A stretch of DNA of 64,000 nucleotides from Bactericera cockerelli (GCA_024516035.1 CM044966.1:2810728-2874727), one strand, 5' to 3'; counted from the stretch's first letter, positions 51,545 through 62,690 are shown. The notes: a model not told the origin generated them from the letters alone. Made by a program: numbers and translations.

Positions 51545-51575
<31 letters not shown>

Positions 51576-51580
<5 letters not shown>

Positions 51581-52330
51581 AAAATTGTAAATAAAGTTTC
51601 ATCAAAATTGTTGAATAATAATGGGCAAGCTACAACACAGATCACAATCGTCTACAGTATTTTTTTCACAGTCACAGTCGAATCTGTAATTTTTTTTCTT
51701 TTTTTTAGAGGTGAACATAATCATTCCTCTTTTTTGATTTTTAAACATTAGTAAAATTAATAAATAATCTGTATAATTATTACGAGATCTCGAGTGTTCC
51801 AATATTTCTTCTCTTATCGTCCTTCTCTTATGTCCTTATTTTTTTCTTCTCAATATTTCTTCTCTTATGGTTTCTCTTATAAAGAGGTTATTTTCCCTTG
51901 ACCAGGTTATCATTCTTTCTTATCCGAGTTTGATTGTAATTGAAATAAATTGAATCTATTATTTTTTTAGTTGACCCTTTCAAAACAACTTGGCAATTTC
52001 TGCAAAGAAATTAACAATTTGTTGGGTTGTAGATTTACTGCGTAATGACCCAATCAGATGACGGGATTAATCACTAATCACGAGATTAATCAATGATCAA
52101 TGATATAATCCGCAGTCTGTCCTCCTGCTTTTGTTTTGATAATGCAAATATTGATCCGAATTGACGAATTACACAACACGTCCTAATTTTAAAGAATAAA
52201 CATAATTATGTAGATAAGTACCTATATAAGCATTTAATAGCTAAAATACATATATGCATATAAATTTCTTAATTACTGAACATACTAAATATATACCTAT
52301 AAAAAATAAATAAATGAATGTGTTTCTTGG
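51576..52330. other. No gene or repeat recognised
   Basis: AT-rich sequence with several CTTCTCTTAT words (51805-51880) and no convincing coding frame. Confidence 0.45.
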
Positions 52331-52520
52331 TGTTAATAATAATATGACAATTATAGTCAGTAGCGCAGACCTAAAGCATTTTTCCGTACATTTCAACATC
52401 CCAATGTCTTTTTTAGCCTATAATTCCGCCACTGATCGCTGTTTGCATTAGGTAAAGTAGCTACCTACTCATTTTTCCTCACGAGGTATGAGTGGACCCC
52501 GAACATCCAAGTACAGAGTA
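52330..52520 (-). mobile_element. SINE-F fragment
   Basis: Distal SINE-F (GTCAGTAGCGCAGACCTAAA, ATAATTCCGCCACTG) and ACTCATTTTTCCTCACGAGG to CAAGTACAGAG; the tRNA-like head is missing. Confidence 0.7.
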
Positions 52521-52716
52521 TAGGTACATGCTGGTCATTATCACGACGGAATACAGAGGTCTGGTTCTGATATCGAATACAAATATTTACTTGATCCAAT
52601 TAGTAAATTTATTTAGAAATTCAAAAAATAACATTTATAAAATTAAAAAAAAAAAACACACACAGAATATGGGCTGGCAAATATTGACTTGACCTAATAG
52701 GGATTCAGGTGATAAG

Positions 52717-52915
52717 TCTGAACCGATAACTTAGTGATAAAGGCGGCGGTCTGGTAATCCAGAGGTCGTGGGTTCGAAACCCAGACGGGACACGACAAGT
52801 TATCCTCCCATTTGGAATTTTTACCACATAGTAATAAGTCTTGGGCTTATTGCTGGAATAATGGACTCAATAGCCTTAATCGCGCAGTAGAGGTAAGGCG
52901 ATATTAGTATTATTT
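52717..52915 (+). mobile_element. SINE-D copy
   Basis: AACCGATAACTTAGTGATAA head, GGGTTCGAAACCCAGACGGG B box, and body to GGCGATATTAGTATTATT. A near-complete copy. Confidence 0.85.
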
Positions 52916-52974
52916 CAACTCAGAACGCCATATCGTTTTAAATCTTCTTCTTGCTGTTATCTTCTGAACATTAC

Positions 52975-53985
52975 TTTCATTAGCTCAATGGTTAAGCACT
53001 CGCTTGCCATGCGGAAGGTCCCGCTTTCAAGCCCCCGTGCCGACGAAAATTTGTATTCTTAATTTGGTTACAGTTGTTTGTAAGGGATACCTTCGGTGCG
53101 CTCGTTTTGATCCAGCACATAAGACGAGCGCACCGAAAGTTATCCCTTACAAACAACTTTTTTTTTTTTCTAGAGAGGAGGTCAATCTTCTTGCTATTCA
53201 AGACGAACACCAGGACCATCTCTGGCTCTGGTGGACAGTGTGAGGTTTAGGCACTGAAAACGATGTGCCATACCCACTAAACATCCTCCTCTCTTTCGAA
53301 TCTCAGTACCCTGGAACTGTTGCATAACATTACTTCAGGGTACGAGATGATAAACTCCTAATTTAGAGACCTGCTTCCTTCCTTAACATTTTTTCTATTG
53401 CGTTCCAGTTGTTTTCATTTTCCAGCATTACTCTTATTATGTTTCCCGGTGTTAGAGTCCTATTTGTTAGTTGCATGCATGTTGTCCTTTGTTCCAGAAA
53501 CCTTGGACATTGGAAAATAGCATGTTCGGGGTTATCCTTGGGATTTTCACAGTACATACAAGTCTCATTTCTTACTTTTTTAAATTTTGTACAGATAGCT
53601 ACCAAAGCTTCCATGTCCGGTGAGAAATTGGCTGGTTTCATAGGTAAGTTTACCGTGTTTCCTATTTATCCATTCTTCTATGTCAGGAATAAGTTTTTTC
53701 GTCCATTGGCCTTTGTTCACTTCATTCTGCCATTTCAGTTTCCATTTTTCAATCATTTCTTGTCTGACATCCTCTTCACTTGTTTCTATTTCGGTTGACT
53801 CTTGTCTCAATATTTCCTCTTCATTTTCACTATCATCTTCTTCTTCTTCCCCTACATTCTTCTTTCTCTTCTTCATCTCGTATAATTTTACAAACAACTG
53901 TAACCAAATTAAGAATACAATTTTTTGTCGGCACGGGGGATCGAACCCGCATGTCAAGCGAGTGCTTAACCACTGAGCTAAATTT
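52975..53985. mobile_element. Inverted pair of SINE-A copies, one split by R1
   Basis: 52975-53122 is a plus-strand SINE-A head. 53123-53157 plus 53888-53985 is a minus-strand SINE-A. They meet tail to tail at GGTGCGCTCG/CGAGCGCACC, so the pair folds into a long hairpin. An R1-type fragment (53158-53887) is inserted into the minus-strand copy. Confidence 0.8.
53158..53887 (-). pseudogene. R1-clade LINE 3' fragment
   Basis: It codes for the C-terminal end of an R1/TRAS-type ORF2: WTKKLIPDIEEWINRKHGKL, then LTGHGSFGSYL, then a zinc knuckle CMYCENPKDNPEHAIFQC and the LTPGNIIRVMLENENNWNAI tail. The two halves are in different frames, so a frameshift lies near 53590-53620. An acidic stretch (GEEEEDDSENEEE) precedes it. 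It ends in 12 A (T on the plus strand, 53158-53169) and is flanked by TTACAAACAAC (53147-53157 and 53888-53898). It is a 5'-truncated, inactive insertion. Confidence 0.88.
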
Positions 53986-54288
53986 ACTGATATTAGAAAA
54001 AAGCTATTATTGGTTGATTATTTCTCCCAGAGTCACCCTGTATATGTAAAGAATCGTGTTTTTATGTATGTAATATATTTACTTGGTTTGGATTTTGTAC
54101 TAAATCAACGTGTTTAATGTGTACGACTGTACGTGTTAAATACGTTTACTATTTTCTGATGACGTTCTATATAGTGTGGAGCAGACTTGGTGTAAAATTT
54201 CAAATAGTGATAGTCCAGATCATTTTGAACCTTTATTGTCCTCTCCTATCCCCAATAAAGAGTGCCAGATACATTTTACACCTAAGCC
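53986..54288. other. No gene or repeat recognised
   Basis: AT-rich stretch with only short open frames; it ends at the MITE that starts at 54289. Confidence 0.45.
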
Positions 54289-54594
54289 GTATTTTTCTTT
54301 CCAACCAAAGTTCACCAAACTGGAATAAAACGAACCAAACTGGAAGCCAGTCATTTTTCTTTTGGAAAAGGAAATTTTTCCTCTTCCAGCTTCCTTCTTC
54401 CATTTTGGTTAACCAAAATGGAAGTAGAAAATTATTGCTTCCAGTTCTTCTATAGGTTAAGTCCATTGTTTATCTTTAAAAGTACCGAAACGCATTTTTC
54501 TTTCACGAATGTGGTGAAGTTGACCTTGGAATAATGTGGAAATATTTGGAAATATCGAACCTGGAAAAAAATTTATCCAAAAGAAAAATACCCC
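54289..54594. mobile_element. 306-bp MITE with GTATTTTTCTTT ends
   Basis: The ends are GTATTTTTCTTT and, inverted, GGGGTATTTTTCTTTTGG. A perfect 28-bp palindrome lies at 54397-54424, centred on TTAA. A second copy is at 59083-59395. There is no ORF and the target duplication is unclear. Confidence 0.7.
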
Positions 54595-54889
54595 TAACGT
54601 CTGTTACACCCTGTATTGTACTTCAAGTTTGCATGATGAGTGCAATGGTTCGTCATCCTGGGTGAATCATCAGTAGTTCTGGGTCACACTCGAATCTTCT
54701 GTTGTTGTTGTTGTTGTTTTTGTTGTTGTTGTTCTTCTTCTTCTTCTTCTAATTGTAGTTGTTGTTTTGTAGTAGTTATACGTTTGTGTAGTTATTGTTT
54801 ACTACTACAATTATTATAGTCCAGGAAATATAGAACATTCTGTAGAAGGGTCTCTTTTGCCGCCAAAACTGACAATTTTTTTTTAGTCA
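54595..54889. repeat. GTT/CTT microsatellites
   Basis: 54690-54775 is a compound run of TGTTGT and CTTCTT repeats. The remainder is featureless. Confidence 0.8.
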
Positions 54890-55030
54890 TATCTATTTAT
54901 TATTACCCATACTAGAACATTTTAAAAATCTTTATTGTATAAAAGACATGTACAGTCAGTACAGTTGTACAGTTTAAATAATGATTACAAAGAAATGGAA
55001 ACAATATGAGCAGTAAAAAGTTTAAAAAAA
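54890..55030 (-). repeat. T tail repeat fragment
   Basis: AAATCTTTATTGTATAAAAG and AAGAAATGGAAACAATATGA match the AT-rich part of the T repeat; the GGGCGGGG end is missing. Confidence 0.5.
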
Positions 55031-55053
55031 AAAACATATTAATAAAAACTGTA

Positions 55054-55225
55054 GCCCGTTCCAAAATCACTCCCCACTCTCATAATCCCCGAATCTCCCT
55101 TTCAACTGTCACACAATGCACTCTGAATGGTTAATTTGAACGCAATAACCAATCAGAGTGCGTTGTGTGACGGTTGAAACGGAGATTTGGGAATTTTGAG
55201 AGTGGAGAGTTTTTCTGGAACGGGC
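55054..55225. mobile_element. 172-bp foldback MITE
   Basis: GCCCGTTCCAAAATCACTCC at the left is inverted as AGTTTTTCTGGAACGGGC at the right. The arms pair over about 80 bp, including GTCACACAATGCACTCTGAA against TTCAGAGTGCGTTGTGTGAC-like sequence. The centre contains CCAATCAGAG. 55226-55406 is unannotated. Confidence 0.75.
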
Positions 55226-55406
55226 CACTGGCCACTGCAATGGGCTATCGACGCTGGACTTTGTAATAACAATAATAACTTACCCTGGCTATAGGTATTG
55301 CTTTCAAGAAATTTCTAATATTAGAAATCCGAAGTAAAAGTTTTTTTTTTCGAGCCAGGCACGCGCCGGTATGGCTGCAAGTCCTGCGCTCGAATTTCTA
55401 AATTTT

Positions 55407-55856
55407 CAACATCAAATTTGTCAGAGTATTATTCTTCAAATTTAATGGGTTCTATCCAGCATATCCAACCCCCATAGCATACAAAGATCTAATCGAACAA
55501 TTATCAATAGGAACTCTTAAAGACAGAAGGCAATACTACTCTCTGATTTTTATTCACAACATCATAAATAACAATATTACATGCCCTGAAATAATAAATA
55601 AGATCCGAATAAGAGTACCAAACACTAGATTAAGAAGCAGACCATCAAATGAATACTTTGAAATACCCAATTGCTCAGCTATATATAGAAATTCGACCCT
55701 CTTATCAACACTACAAACTTACAATCAATACTCACAATACCTAGACCTTGATATGAGTATTGATAAATACAAAGAAACTTGCAAGAAAATACTAAATCTA
55801 AATTAATCAATAACAAAATATTCACGTAAATGCAGTATCACAAACGGCGTGTGAAT

Positions 55857-55895
<39 letters not shown>
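55407..55895 (+). pseudogene. 5'-truncated CR1/Jockey-like LINE
   Basis: The frame from about 55407 to the stop at 55804-55806 reads KFVRVLFFKFNGFYPAYP, then IHNIINNNITCPEIINKIRI, which aligns with the C-terminus of the ORF2 at 48281-51328. A 55-bp 3' UTR and 34 A (55862-55895) follow. Only about 130 codons survive, with no internal stop. Confidence 0.85.
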
Positions 55896-55900
<5 letters not shown>

Positions 55901-56042
55901 AGTACATATAAATGTTAAAAAAAGCTGAGTCCAAATTATCTACCAAATGAAATACATTGCGAAGAACACGGAGACTGTAATAGAGAAAGAAGACTGTGAT
56001 AGAGAAAAATTCAAAAAAGGCAAACTAGTTTGCGAAATAATT

Positions 56043-57592
56043 ATCCCACAAAAAACTACCGTTAAAAAAAGGGCCAAGTTCCAGAACTCCTATCCAAAAA
56101 GATTTCGCCAATGAATGCAGTGATATCTTGTTTGCGGCCAAGTTGTCTTGGTACTAAACTATTTCTTTTATTAAACCCGTTTTCTGAGATCCTCATTTGG
56201 TATGTTTTTAACTGCAAACTATCCTCTAACTTGGCCAGTGGCGCTCCTTGTGATGGTTATATTGTTATTCTGTACCTATACATATAGTCGTAATATTCCA
56301 TACAACCGATGGCATAAAACTGGCCAAGTTAGAGGATATTTTGCATTTAAAAACATACCAAATGAGGAACTCAGAAAACGGGTTTAATAAAAGAAATAGT
56401 TTATTACCAAGACAACTTGGCCGCAAACAAGATATCACTGCATTCATTGGCGAAATCTTTTTGGATAGGAGTTCTGGAACTTGGCCCTTTTTTTAACGGT
56501 AGTTTTTTGTGGGATATCATTACTTTTTGTAAATGGTTCGTTTCCCAGCACGTTTCATTATTTTTTATTAAAAATTTAAAGATTATTCATTTTATTATGC
56601 TCCCTAAATCGACACCGATTAACAGCAGAAATATTTTTCCTTATACTTTTACAATGAACCCTAGCACCATACTAAATTTCAGCTTTGTAGGTAGTAGGGA
56701 AGTGCCTCATAATTTATATGCATAATCGAGTATACTTCCTCCCTAAAATAACACAGTTTAACAGCATGATAAGTGCGAAAGTTTCGGTTTTCAGATTTTT
56801 CCCAGTACTTTTACAATAAACCCTACCAGTAAACAAAATTTCAGCTTTTTAGGTAGTAGGGAAGTGCCTCATAATTTATATACATAATATAGTGCTCCCT
56901 AAAACGACACCGTTTAACAGCAGAAATAGTGCGAAAGTGCCGGTTTTCAGATTTTTCCCTGTACTTTTACAATAAACCCTACCATCATGCAAAATTTCAG
57001 CTTTCTAGGTAGTAGGGAAGTGCCTCATAATTTCTATACATAATATAGTATACTTCCTCCCTAAAACGACATCTTTTAACAGTTTTTAGAACTTTTTCAG
57101 ATTTTTCCCTGTACTTATACAATAAACCCTACCATCATGCAAAATTTCAGCTTTCTAGGTAGTCGGGAAGTGCTTCATAATTTAGATCAATAATCGATTA
57201 TGTATTTTCTCCCTAAAACGACACCGTTTTACACCATGATAAGTGAAAAAATTCCGGTTTTCAGATTTTTCCCTGTACTTTTACAATAAACCCTACAATC
57301 ATGCAAAATTTCAGCTTTCTAGGTAGTCTGGAAGTGCCTCATAATTTTGATGATCTGTCAGTCAGTCAGTCAGTCAGTATCAAAATCGCAAATTTCAAAA
57401 TTACATTCCTCTGAATGTTTTTTGCATAGAGTCTTTAAATTTTCAATGCCTTTTTAATGATATTAGGACAATCTCTGTTCCAAATTTCATATCTCTATGA
57501 TCAATTGAACCGAAGATATGAGGGTGTGAAAAACCGGGTGAATCGGTTCGTGTAAAGATACACTGCCGTGCTTGCTGGAACTTGGCCTGGCG
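56043..57592. mobile_element. Composite foldback element with tandem core
   Basis: 56043-56515 is an inverted repeat (about 195-bp arms, 90-bp spacer). GGCCAAGTT or its reverse occurs at 56072, 56136, 56228, 56332, 56414, 56478 and 57579. The last one may be the far terminus (CTGGAACTTGGCC against GGCCAAGTTCCAG). Between the palindrome and the terminus lie five tandem units and a GTCAGTCAGTCA run at about 57356. No ORF; class unknown. Confidence 0.6.
56598..57345. repeat. Five ~150-bp tandem units
   Basis: Each unit runs TCCCTAAAACGACACCGTTT, TTTTCAGATTTTTCCC, TACAATAAACCCTACC, AAAATTTCAGCTTTCTAGGT, AGTGCCTCATAATTT. Spacing varies between about 141 and 166 bp, with small deletions. Confidence 0.85.
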
Positions 57593-57627
57593 CACTGCCG
57601 TGCGCTCAGATATAAAAAAAAAGAAGT

Positions 57628-57770
57628 AAAAGTTATCATATTTGTGTTAATCACTATCATGATATCACAACTACTCAAACTCGCTTCATTAAATCTACGC
57701 TGAAACCGGGACTTGAACCACCGACCTCCAGGTTACAATTATCAATCAAGCTACAAGTACAGAGGTCAGT
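57628..57770 (-). mobile_element. SINE-C copy
   Basis: AAGTTATCATATTTGTGTTA to CAGGTTACAATTATCAATCA, with a small deletion in the anticodon arm. 57771-58321 has one ACTTCCGAT-type motif (57777-57800) and no gene. Confidence 0.8.
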
Positions 57771-58321
57771 TTAAAAATCGGAAGTATTGTGCTCGTTTTT
57801 GTAAATTAAACTATTTTTTGCTCCGCTTTTAATTTTTTTCATAGATATTATTTTTTTCTTCTTCATTTAAAATCGAATTTTCCGGGACTATTAGTTTACT
57901 AATAATGTTTTACAAACTATGCTATAGGTAGGATACCTACATACATATCATACTTATCTATATGTATATCAATTACTAATACAACTATGTACGCAAGGGT
58001 TTTACAATTCCACCTGCAAATTTCTAATGTGTTGCGTCTTCGATTTAGTTGCTAGGTTTTTCCTGGTATTTCATAGGTTTATTATAAATATCAGCATTAT
58101 AATTATCAGCGAGAAATGAGTCATACATTATTAACACTTTGACTGCGAGTCACTGAGTCTTTCTGGTCAACACGTTGGCTGCCAAAGGATGCACATCAAT
58201 GTTTCCTGTTTTTTTACTGGCCCTATCGACAGAGGTAAAGATATCTATGGTTTTTTTCGAGAGCCCAGGAACCTTACAAAAATTTACGCAAACATTGCAC
58301 ATTTGAAAATAGTATTTATTT

Positions 58322-58456
58322 AATAATAATAACACTCTTTAAAGGAAGGTAACCACCAGGCAAGGTTAATGCTCAGAGCATTTTCTACCAACTAACGCTC
58401 AGAGCCATATTATTAAGTGGTCACAAACTCAAATTAATGAGGAAAAATTCATGCAC
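58322..58456 (-). mobile_element. SINE-G fragment
   Basis: ACACTCTTTAAAGGAAGGTA to GAGGAAAAATTCATGCACT; the head is missing. Confidence 0.75.
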
Positions 58457-58735
58457 TAAAACTAAAGGGCAGGGTTTTTGCCTTTGGCAATCTCTTCCAC
58501 CCAACATTTTTCTGGGTTGGGTGGAAGAGATTAGATTAAATCTAATCCTGTTTTATAATTCGGTTTTGCGGCCAATCGATTGGTGTAAACATTTAAACAA
58601 TAATTTTCTATTTCTTTTTCATTTTATTGTATTTACCTATATTGTTTCCATATTTTTCATTGTTTAAATAATTATTTACATTGTACATTATGTCTATTTA
58701 TATCTAATAAAGTGTAAAATCATAATAATAATAAT
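58456..58735 (+). repeat. T tail repeat copies
   Basis: 58460-58500 and 58513-58735 contain CTAAAGGGCAGGGTTTTTGC, GGGTTGGGTGGAAGAGATTA and the AT-rich tail TTGTTTCCATATTTTTCATT. A short TCTAATCCTG piece is embedded at about 58540. Confidence 0.55.
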
Positions 58736-58754
58736 AAAAACAGTCTAGAGCCAA

Positions 58755-58860
58755 AATATTCTCACGGAAAATTTTGCCGCAACCAGGATTTGAACCCGCA
58801 TCTAGTGGATCAGGAAGCTGCAGTGTTTACCTGTTTATCACAGCTTTCTTTACACCCTGT
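58755..58860 (-). mobile_element. Unassigned tRNA-like SINE head
   Basis: On the minus strand, GTGATAAACAGGTAAACACT and GCGGGTTCAAATCCTGGTTG have A/B-box character. The body matches no recurrent family here. Confidence 0.4.
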
Positions 58861-59082
58861 ATGAGGTCCCCAGTGGCCAACGTGTCTGGACAAGTTGATC
58901 AGTTTCTTGGAATAGCCTGATTAGCCCGTGAGTGCTAGAGCACTTACAACTTACACTAATATTGTGTACTGAATATATATGTACATACCATAATAGCACT
59001 AATATTGTGTACTGACTATACCTACATACCATAATAGCATTATGTATGGTCGAATTCAAATGTGTTCCATTTCACTAAAGAC

Positions 59083-59395
59083 GTATTTTTCTTTCTAACT
59101 AAAGTTAACCAAACTGGAATGAAATGAACCAAACTGGAAGCAAGTCATTTTTCATTTGGAAGGGCAAATTTTTCCTCTTCCTGCTTCCAGTTTGGTTAAC
59201 CAAAATAGAAGTAGAAAATGGAAACCAAAATTGAAGTTCCAGTTCTTTTATAGGTTAAGTCCATTGTTTATCTTTAAAAGTGTCGAAACGCATTTTTCTT
59301 TCACGAATGTGGCGAAGTTGACCTTGGAATAAAATGGCAGTATGTGGAAATATCGAACCTGGAATTTTTTTGTTTATCCAAAAGAAAAATACCCC
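59083..59395. mobile_element. Second copy of the GTATTTTTCTTT MITE
   Basis: Direct-orientation copy of 54289-54594 with the same ends and the shared core AGGTTAAGTCCATTGTTTAT. The central TTAA palindrome is partly decayed. Confidence 0.7.
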
Positions 59396-59519
59396 TTTTA
59401 TATGAGTGTGGAAAACTACCCCGTCGAAATATGTATGGATTTATTTGTAATGAAATAAGGTCTTAGCTCAATTCGAACATCGGACTAATGATCTCAGAAC
59501 TATTGGTTACAGGTTATAG

Positions 59520-59660
59520 TTACATGGGTTGGGTGGAAGAGATTGCCATACGCAAACACCACCCTTTAGTTAGTACATCTGTATATACATATTTTATCTA
59601 TATGCTTTATATCCTTTTTCTAGTTGATATTTTTTTCAATTTTGTATTTTAATTTTTATC
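59520..59660 (+). repeat. T tail repeat
   Basis: GGGTTGGGTGGAAGAGATTG, then ACCACCCTTTAGTTAG and a T-rich tail: the SINE-E 3' part without its head. Confidence 0.6.
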
Positions 59661-59689
59661 ATTATTTGTCAGTACAAGATTATACGATA

Positions 59690-59875
59690 ACCAGACTCCG
59701 TGGCGTAACGGTTGTGACTACTGCCCGTAGTCCAGAGATCCCGAATTCGATCACCGGTCGGAGCAGATTTTTCACAGAAAAAATAGAATCTTTGGCGTTA
59801 GGAAGGGCCAAAACCAACCAACCTCAACCATGAGGTTGTACAACGTCGACCCTGCTTGACCGGGATAAGAAAGAG
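59690..59875 (+). mobile_element. SINE-B1 copy lacking the central body
   Basis: Head (CTCCGTGGCGTAACGGTTGT, GAATTCGATCACCGGTCGG) joins directly, after AGATTTTTCACAG, to the B1 tail (TTTGGCGTTAGGAAGGGCCA to GGGATAAGAAAGAGT). The whole GGCTGGGTGAGG body is deleted. 59876-60217 holds nothing recognisable. Confidence 0.8.
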
Positions 59876-60217
59876 TTTGTGTTACAACCGTTACATCTCA
59901 GATTGATTTGATTTTTAAAATACGAATTATCGAGTTTCGGAACGCATTTATTCAAAACGGTCTCTTTTCGTGGTGACACACATTTCCTATCAGATAGCTG
60001 ATAGCCTTATCGCGCGGTCAATTTTATGTACACTGTGTCAATTCTGTTGACACTCTGTCAATTTTGTGTCAATATTGAATCAATAAAAAGGTCTAAATGC
60101 GTTCTAAAAAGTCCCCATTCGATATCTTCTCAGAGATAAGGTTACATAGACCCCAGGAAACTTATTTTCATGTTATGAAGTCTGACTTAGGAAATATACA
60201 AAGTGAAAAGAACCATC

Positions 60218-60455
60218 AGCAGTCTGGCTGGGGGACTATGAACAGGGAGTAGACTTGCAGTCTGGCTGGGGGACTATAAACAGGGAGTAGACCAGCAGTC
60301 TGGCTGGGGGACTATAAACAGGGAGTAGGACCAGCATTGGTTTGGTTCTGGGGGCCCTTGTGAATTATTAGCCTCCTAGCAAAGACTGTGGTAGAAGTGC
60401 TGAGTCATTCCTCCACTGTTTCTGGCTACCATCGTTCACGATGACGCCACCCTAT
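60218..60455 (+). repeat. Repeat K, three tandem units plus body
   Basis: Three about 40-bp units of CAGTCTGGCTGGGGGACTAT, AAACAGGGAGTAGAC are followed by GGTTCTGGGGGCCCTTGTGA to CACGATGACGCCACCC and a GATAAT microsatellite. Unit number differs among copies in the window. Confidence 0.8.
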
Positions 60456-60514
60456 GATAATGATAATGATGATGAACTAGTAGAAATCCCGGATGGGTCA
60501 AAAACTCATACTTG

Positions 60515-60650
60515 GTCTTGGGTTTGAAACCCCGAGGCAACAAAAAAATTGTTTTCAAAACTTGTTTACAATTGTTTGTAAGAGATACCTTCCGGTGCAC
60601 TCATGTTGTGTTGACCCAGCACCTAAATGGGAAGTATTGTGTCTTTATTT
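60515..60650 (+). mobile_element. SINE-A fragment
   Basis: A degenerate head (GGTTTGAAACCCCGAGGC) and body GATACCTTCCGGTGCACTCA to AATGGGAAGTATTGTGTC. Confidence 0.7.
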
Positions 60651-60733
60651 CCTACAGGATAGGGAAAGTAAAAACTATCCTGAAAGTAAAATTTATTATG
60701 TAGCCAGCCCAGTAAATCTGAGCATGACCCCGT

Positions 60734-62395
60734 ATATACAGGGTGTCCCACCAAACTTGGACACCTCAAATTACTCGGCCCCTGAAAGAGTTTTTGAAAA
60801 ATAAAAAATCCTTGGGTACATGGTCTAATTATGCGGTTTCAGTCATGAAATTTTTTTTATACAGGGTGGTTCAAAAGTCAGAAATTGAGGTGTCAACTTT
60901 CGATTTTTAAATGGATTGACCTGAATTTTATTTGATAATTTTACTTCTAAATGGTTCCTGAGTACTTTTTTAAACAAAAATTTTACATACAGGGTGGTTT
61001 TTTTTCGACCAATTTTTTTTCTAAATCTCGAATAACTCAAATTTGTTTAATTTTTTTGATAACAAGAATAGAGAGTGTTTGTGTAATGAAAACACGCACT
61101 TTCAATTGGCATCAAATTTTTTTATACAGGGTGGTTCACAAGTGAAATAATGACTTGATTTTTTTTAAAACTGAGTTTTTTTAATTTTTTATTTGGGATT
61201 AATAATTCTCGCTTAATTTTACACATTTTTTGTTAGTCATATCGAAAAACAAAACTAAAGTGTTGTACAGGGTGAGACATAATTTTTTTGTGACACCCTG
61301 TATATGGGCAGTCAAAGAGACGTAGAATTAAATATAAAAACTAAATAAGCAAGAAAAACTTCGATTTTTAATTATATAAAAAAGTTATGGTGTTTTAACT
61401 AATATTGTCACATGGACCACCCTGTAGATATTTTCTTAAAACATCATATGGGTAGTCGAAACTGTCTAAAATTCAACGAGGAGTCCAAATCTGAAAGAAA
61501 AAAATGAATTCAAAAAGCCATTTTCAATTTTGTGTCTACACCTACCTACTTTTTATTTCAGGTTTTAAAATCATTCAGTGTGTACACCAAATTGAAAATG
61601 GCTTCAAAATTCTTGTTTATTACTTGTTTTTCCCCACGATTCGAAGTCTTCGTTGAATTTTATACAACCTCGAGTACCCACAAGATAGTTTAAGAGAATA
61701 TCTACAGGGTGGTCCATGCGACAATATTAGTTAAAACACCATAACTTTTTGATATCATTAAAAATCAAAGTTTTTCTTGCACATTTAGTTTTTATATTTA
61801 ATTTTACGTCTCTTTGACTGCCCATATACAGGGTGTCACAAAAAAGTTATGTCTCACCCTGTACAACACTTTAGTTTTGTTTTTCGATATGACTAACAAA
61901 AAATGTGTAAAATTAAGCGAGAATTATTAATCCCAAATAAAAAATTAAAAAAACTCAGTTTTAAAAAAAATCAAGTCATTATTTCACTTGTGAACCACCC
62001 TGTATAAAAAAATTTGATGCCAATTGAAAGTGCGTGTTTTCATTACACAAACACTCTCTATTCTTGTTATCGAAAAAATTAAACAAACTTGAGTTATTCG
62101 AGATTTAGAAAAAAAATTGGTCGAAAAAAAACCACCCTGTATGTAAAATTTTTGTTTAAAAAAGTACTCAAGAACCATTTAGAAGTAAAATTATCAAATA
62201 AAATTCAGGTCGATCCATTTAAAAATCGAAAGTTGACACCTCAATTTCTGACTTTTGAACCACCCTGTATAAAAAAAATTTCATGACTGAAACCGCATAA
62301 TTAGACCATGTACCCTAGGATTTTTTATTTTTCAAAAACTCTTTCAGGGGCCGAGTAATTTGAGGTGTCCAAGTTTGGTGGGACACCCTGTATAT
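60734..62395. mobile_element. 1.66-kb palindromic foldback element
   Basis: The left arm (60734-about 61540) and right arm (about 61578-62395) are near-exact inverted copies around a spacer of about 35 bp. Both ends read ATATACAGGGTGTCCCACCA. Within the left arm ACAGGGTG recurs at 60738, 60861, 60989, 61126 and 61267, giving modules of 123-141 bp. No transposase. It is probably a non-autonomous foldback transposon; the superfamily is not known. Confidence 0.85.
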
Positions 62396-62534
62396 CTAAT
62401 CACTTATTATAAAGCTAGACACCTATTTAATAATGATGTTAGGGTAAATGTACCATTTATTGGACAGTAAAAAAGAGACAATAATTTTCGACACCTTTTT
62501 TTTTAAACCCCCATAAAATTCCAACATGTCTCCA

Positions 62535-62690
62535 ACCTCAGTAGCTTGATCGATAAGGCGACGGGCTTGTAACCTGGAAGTCAGTGGTTAAGTCCCGGGT
62601 TCAGCGAAGATATAGTAAAGCGATTGTGAGTAGTTGTGACATTATACGAAAGTGATTAACACAAAAGTATAGTGACTTAAGGATTATAAT
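62535..62690 (+). mobile_element. SINE-C copy
   Basis: ACCTCAGTAGCTTGATCGAT head, CAGTGGTTAAGTCCCGGGTT, then the body AGTAAAGCGATTGTGAGTAG to TAACACAAAAGTATAGTG. Confidence 0.85.

Larger units (their letters stand above)
46434..51575 (+). mobile_element. CR1/Jockey-like non-LTR retrotransposon
   Basis: Two long intact ORFs separated by 92 bp are followed by a 217-bp 3' UTR and about 30 A (51546-51575). The 5' boundary is not defined; a leader probably begins between about 46200 and 46400. I could not find a target duplication. The intact ORFs suggest a young copy. Confidence 0.9.

Noticed and set aside
60843..62286. Symmetrical short ORFs near 60.9 and 62.1 kb
   Set aside because: They are mirror images produced by the 1.66-kb palindrome, without domain features.
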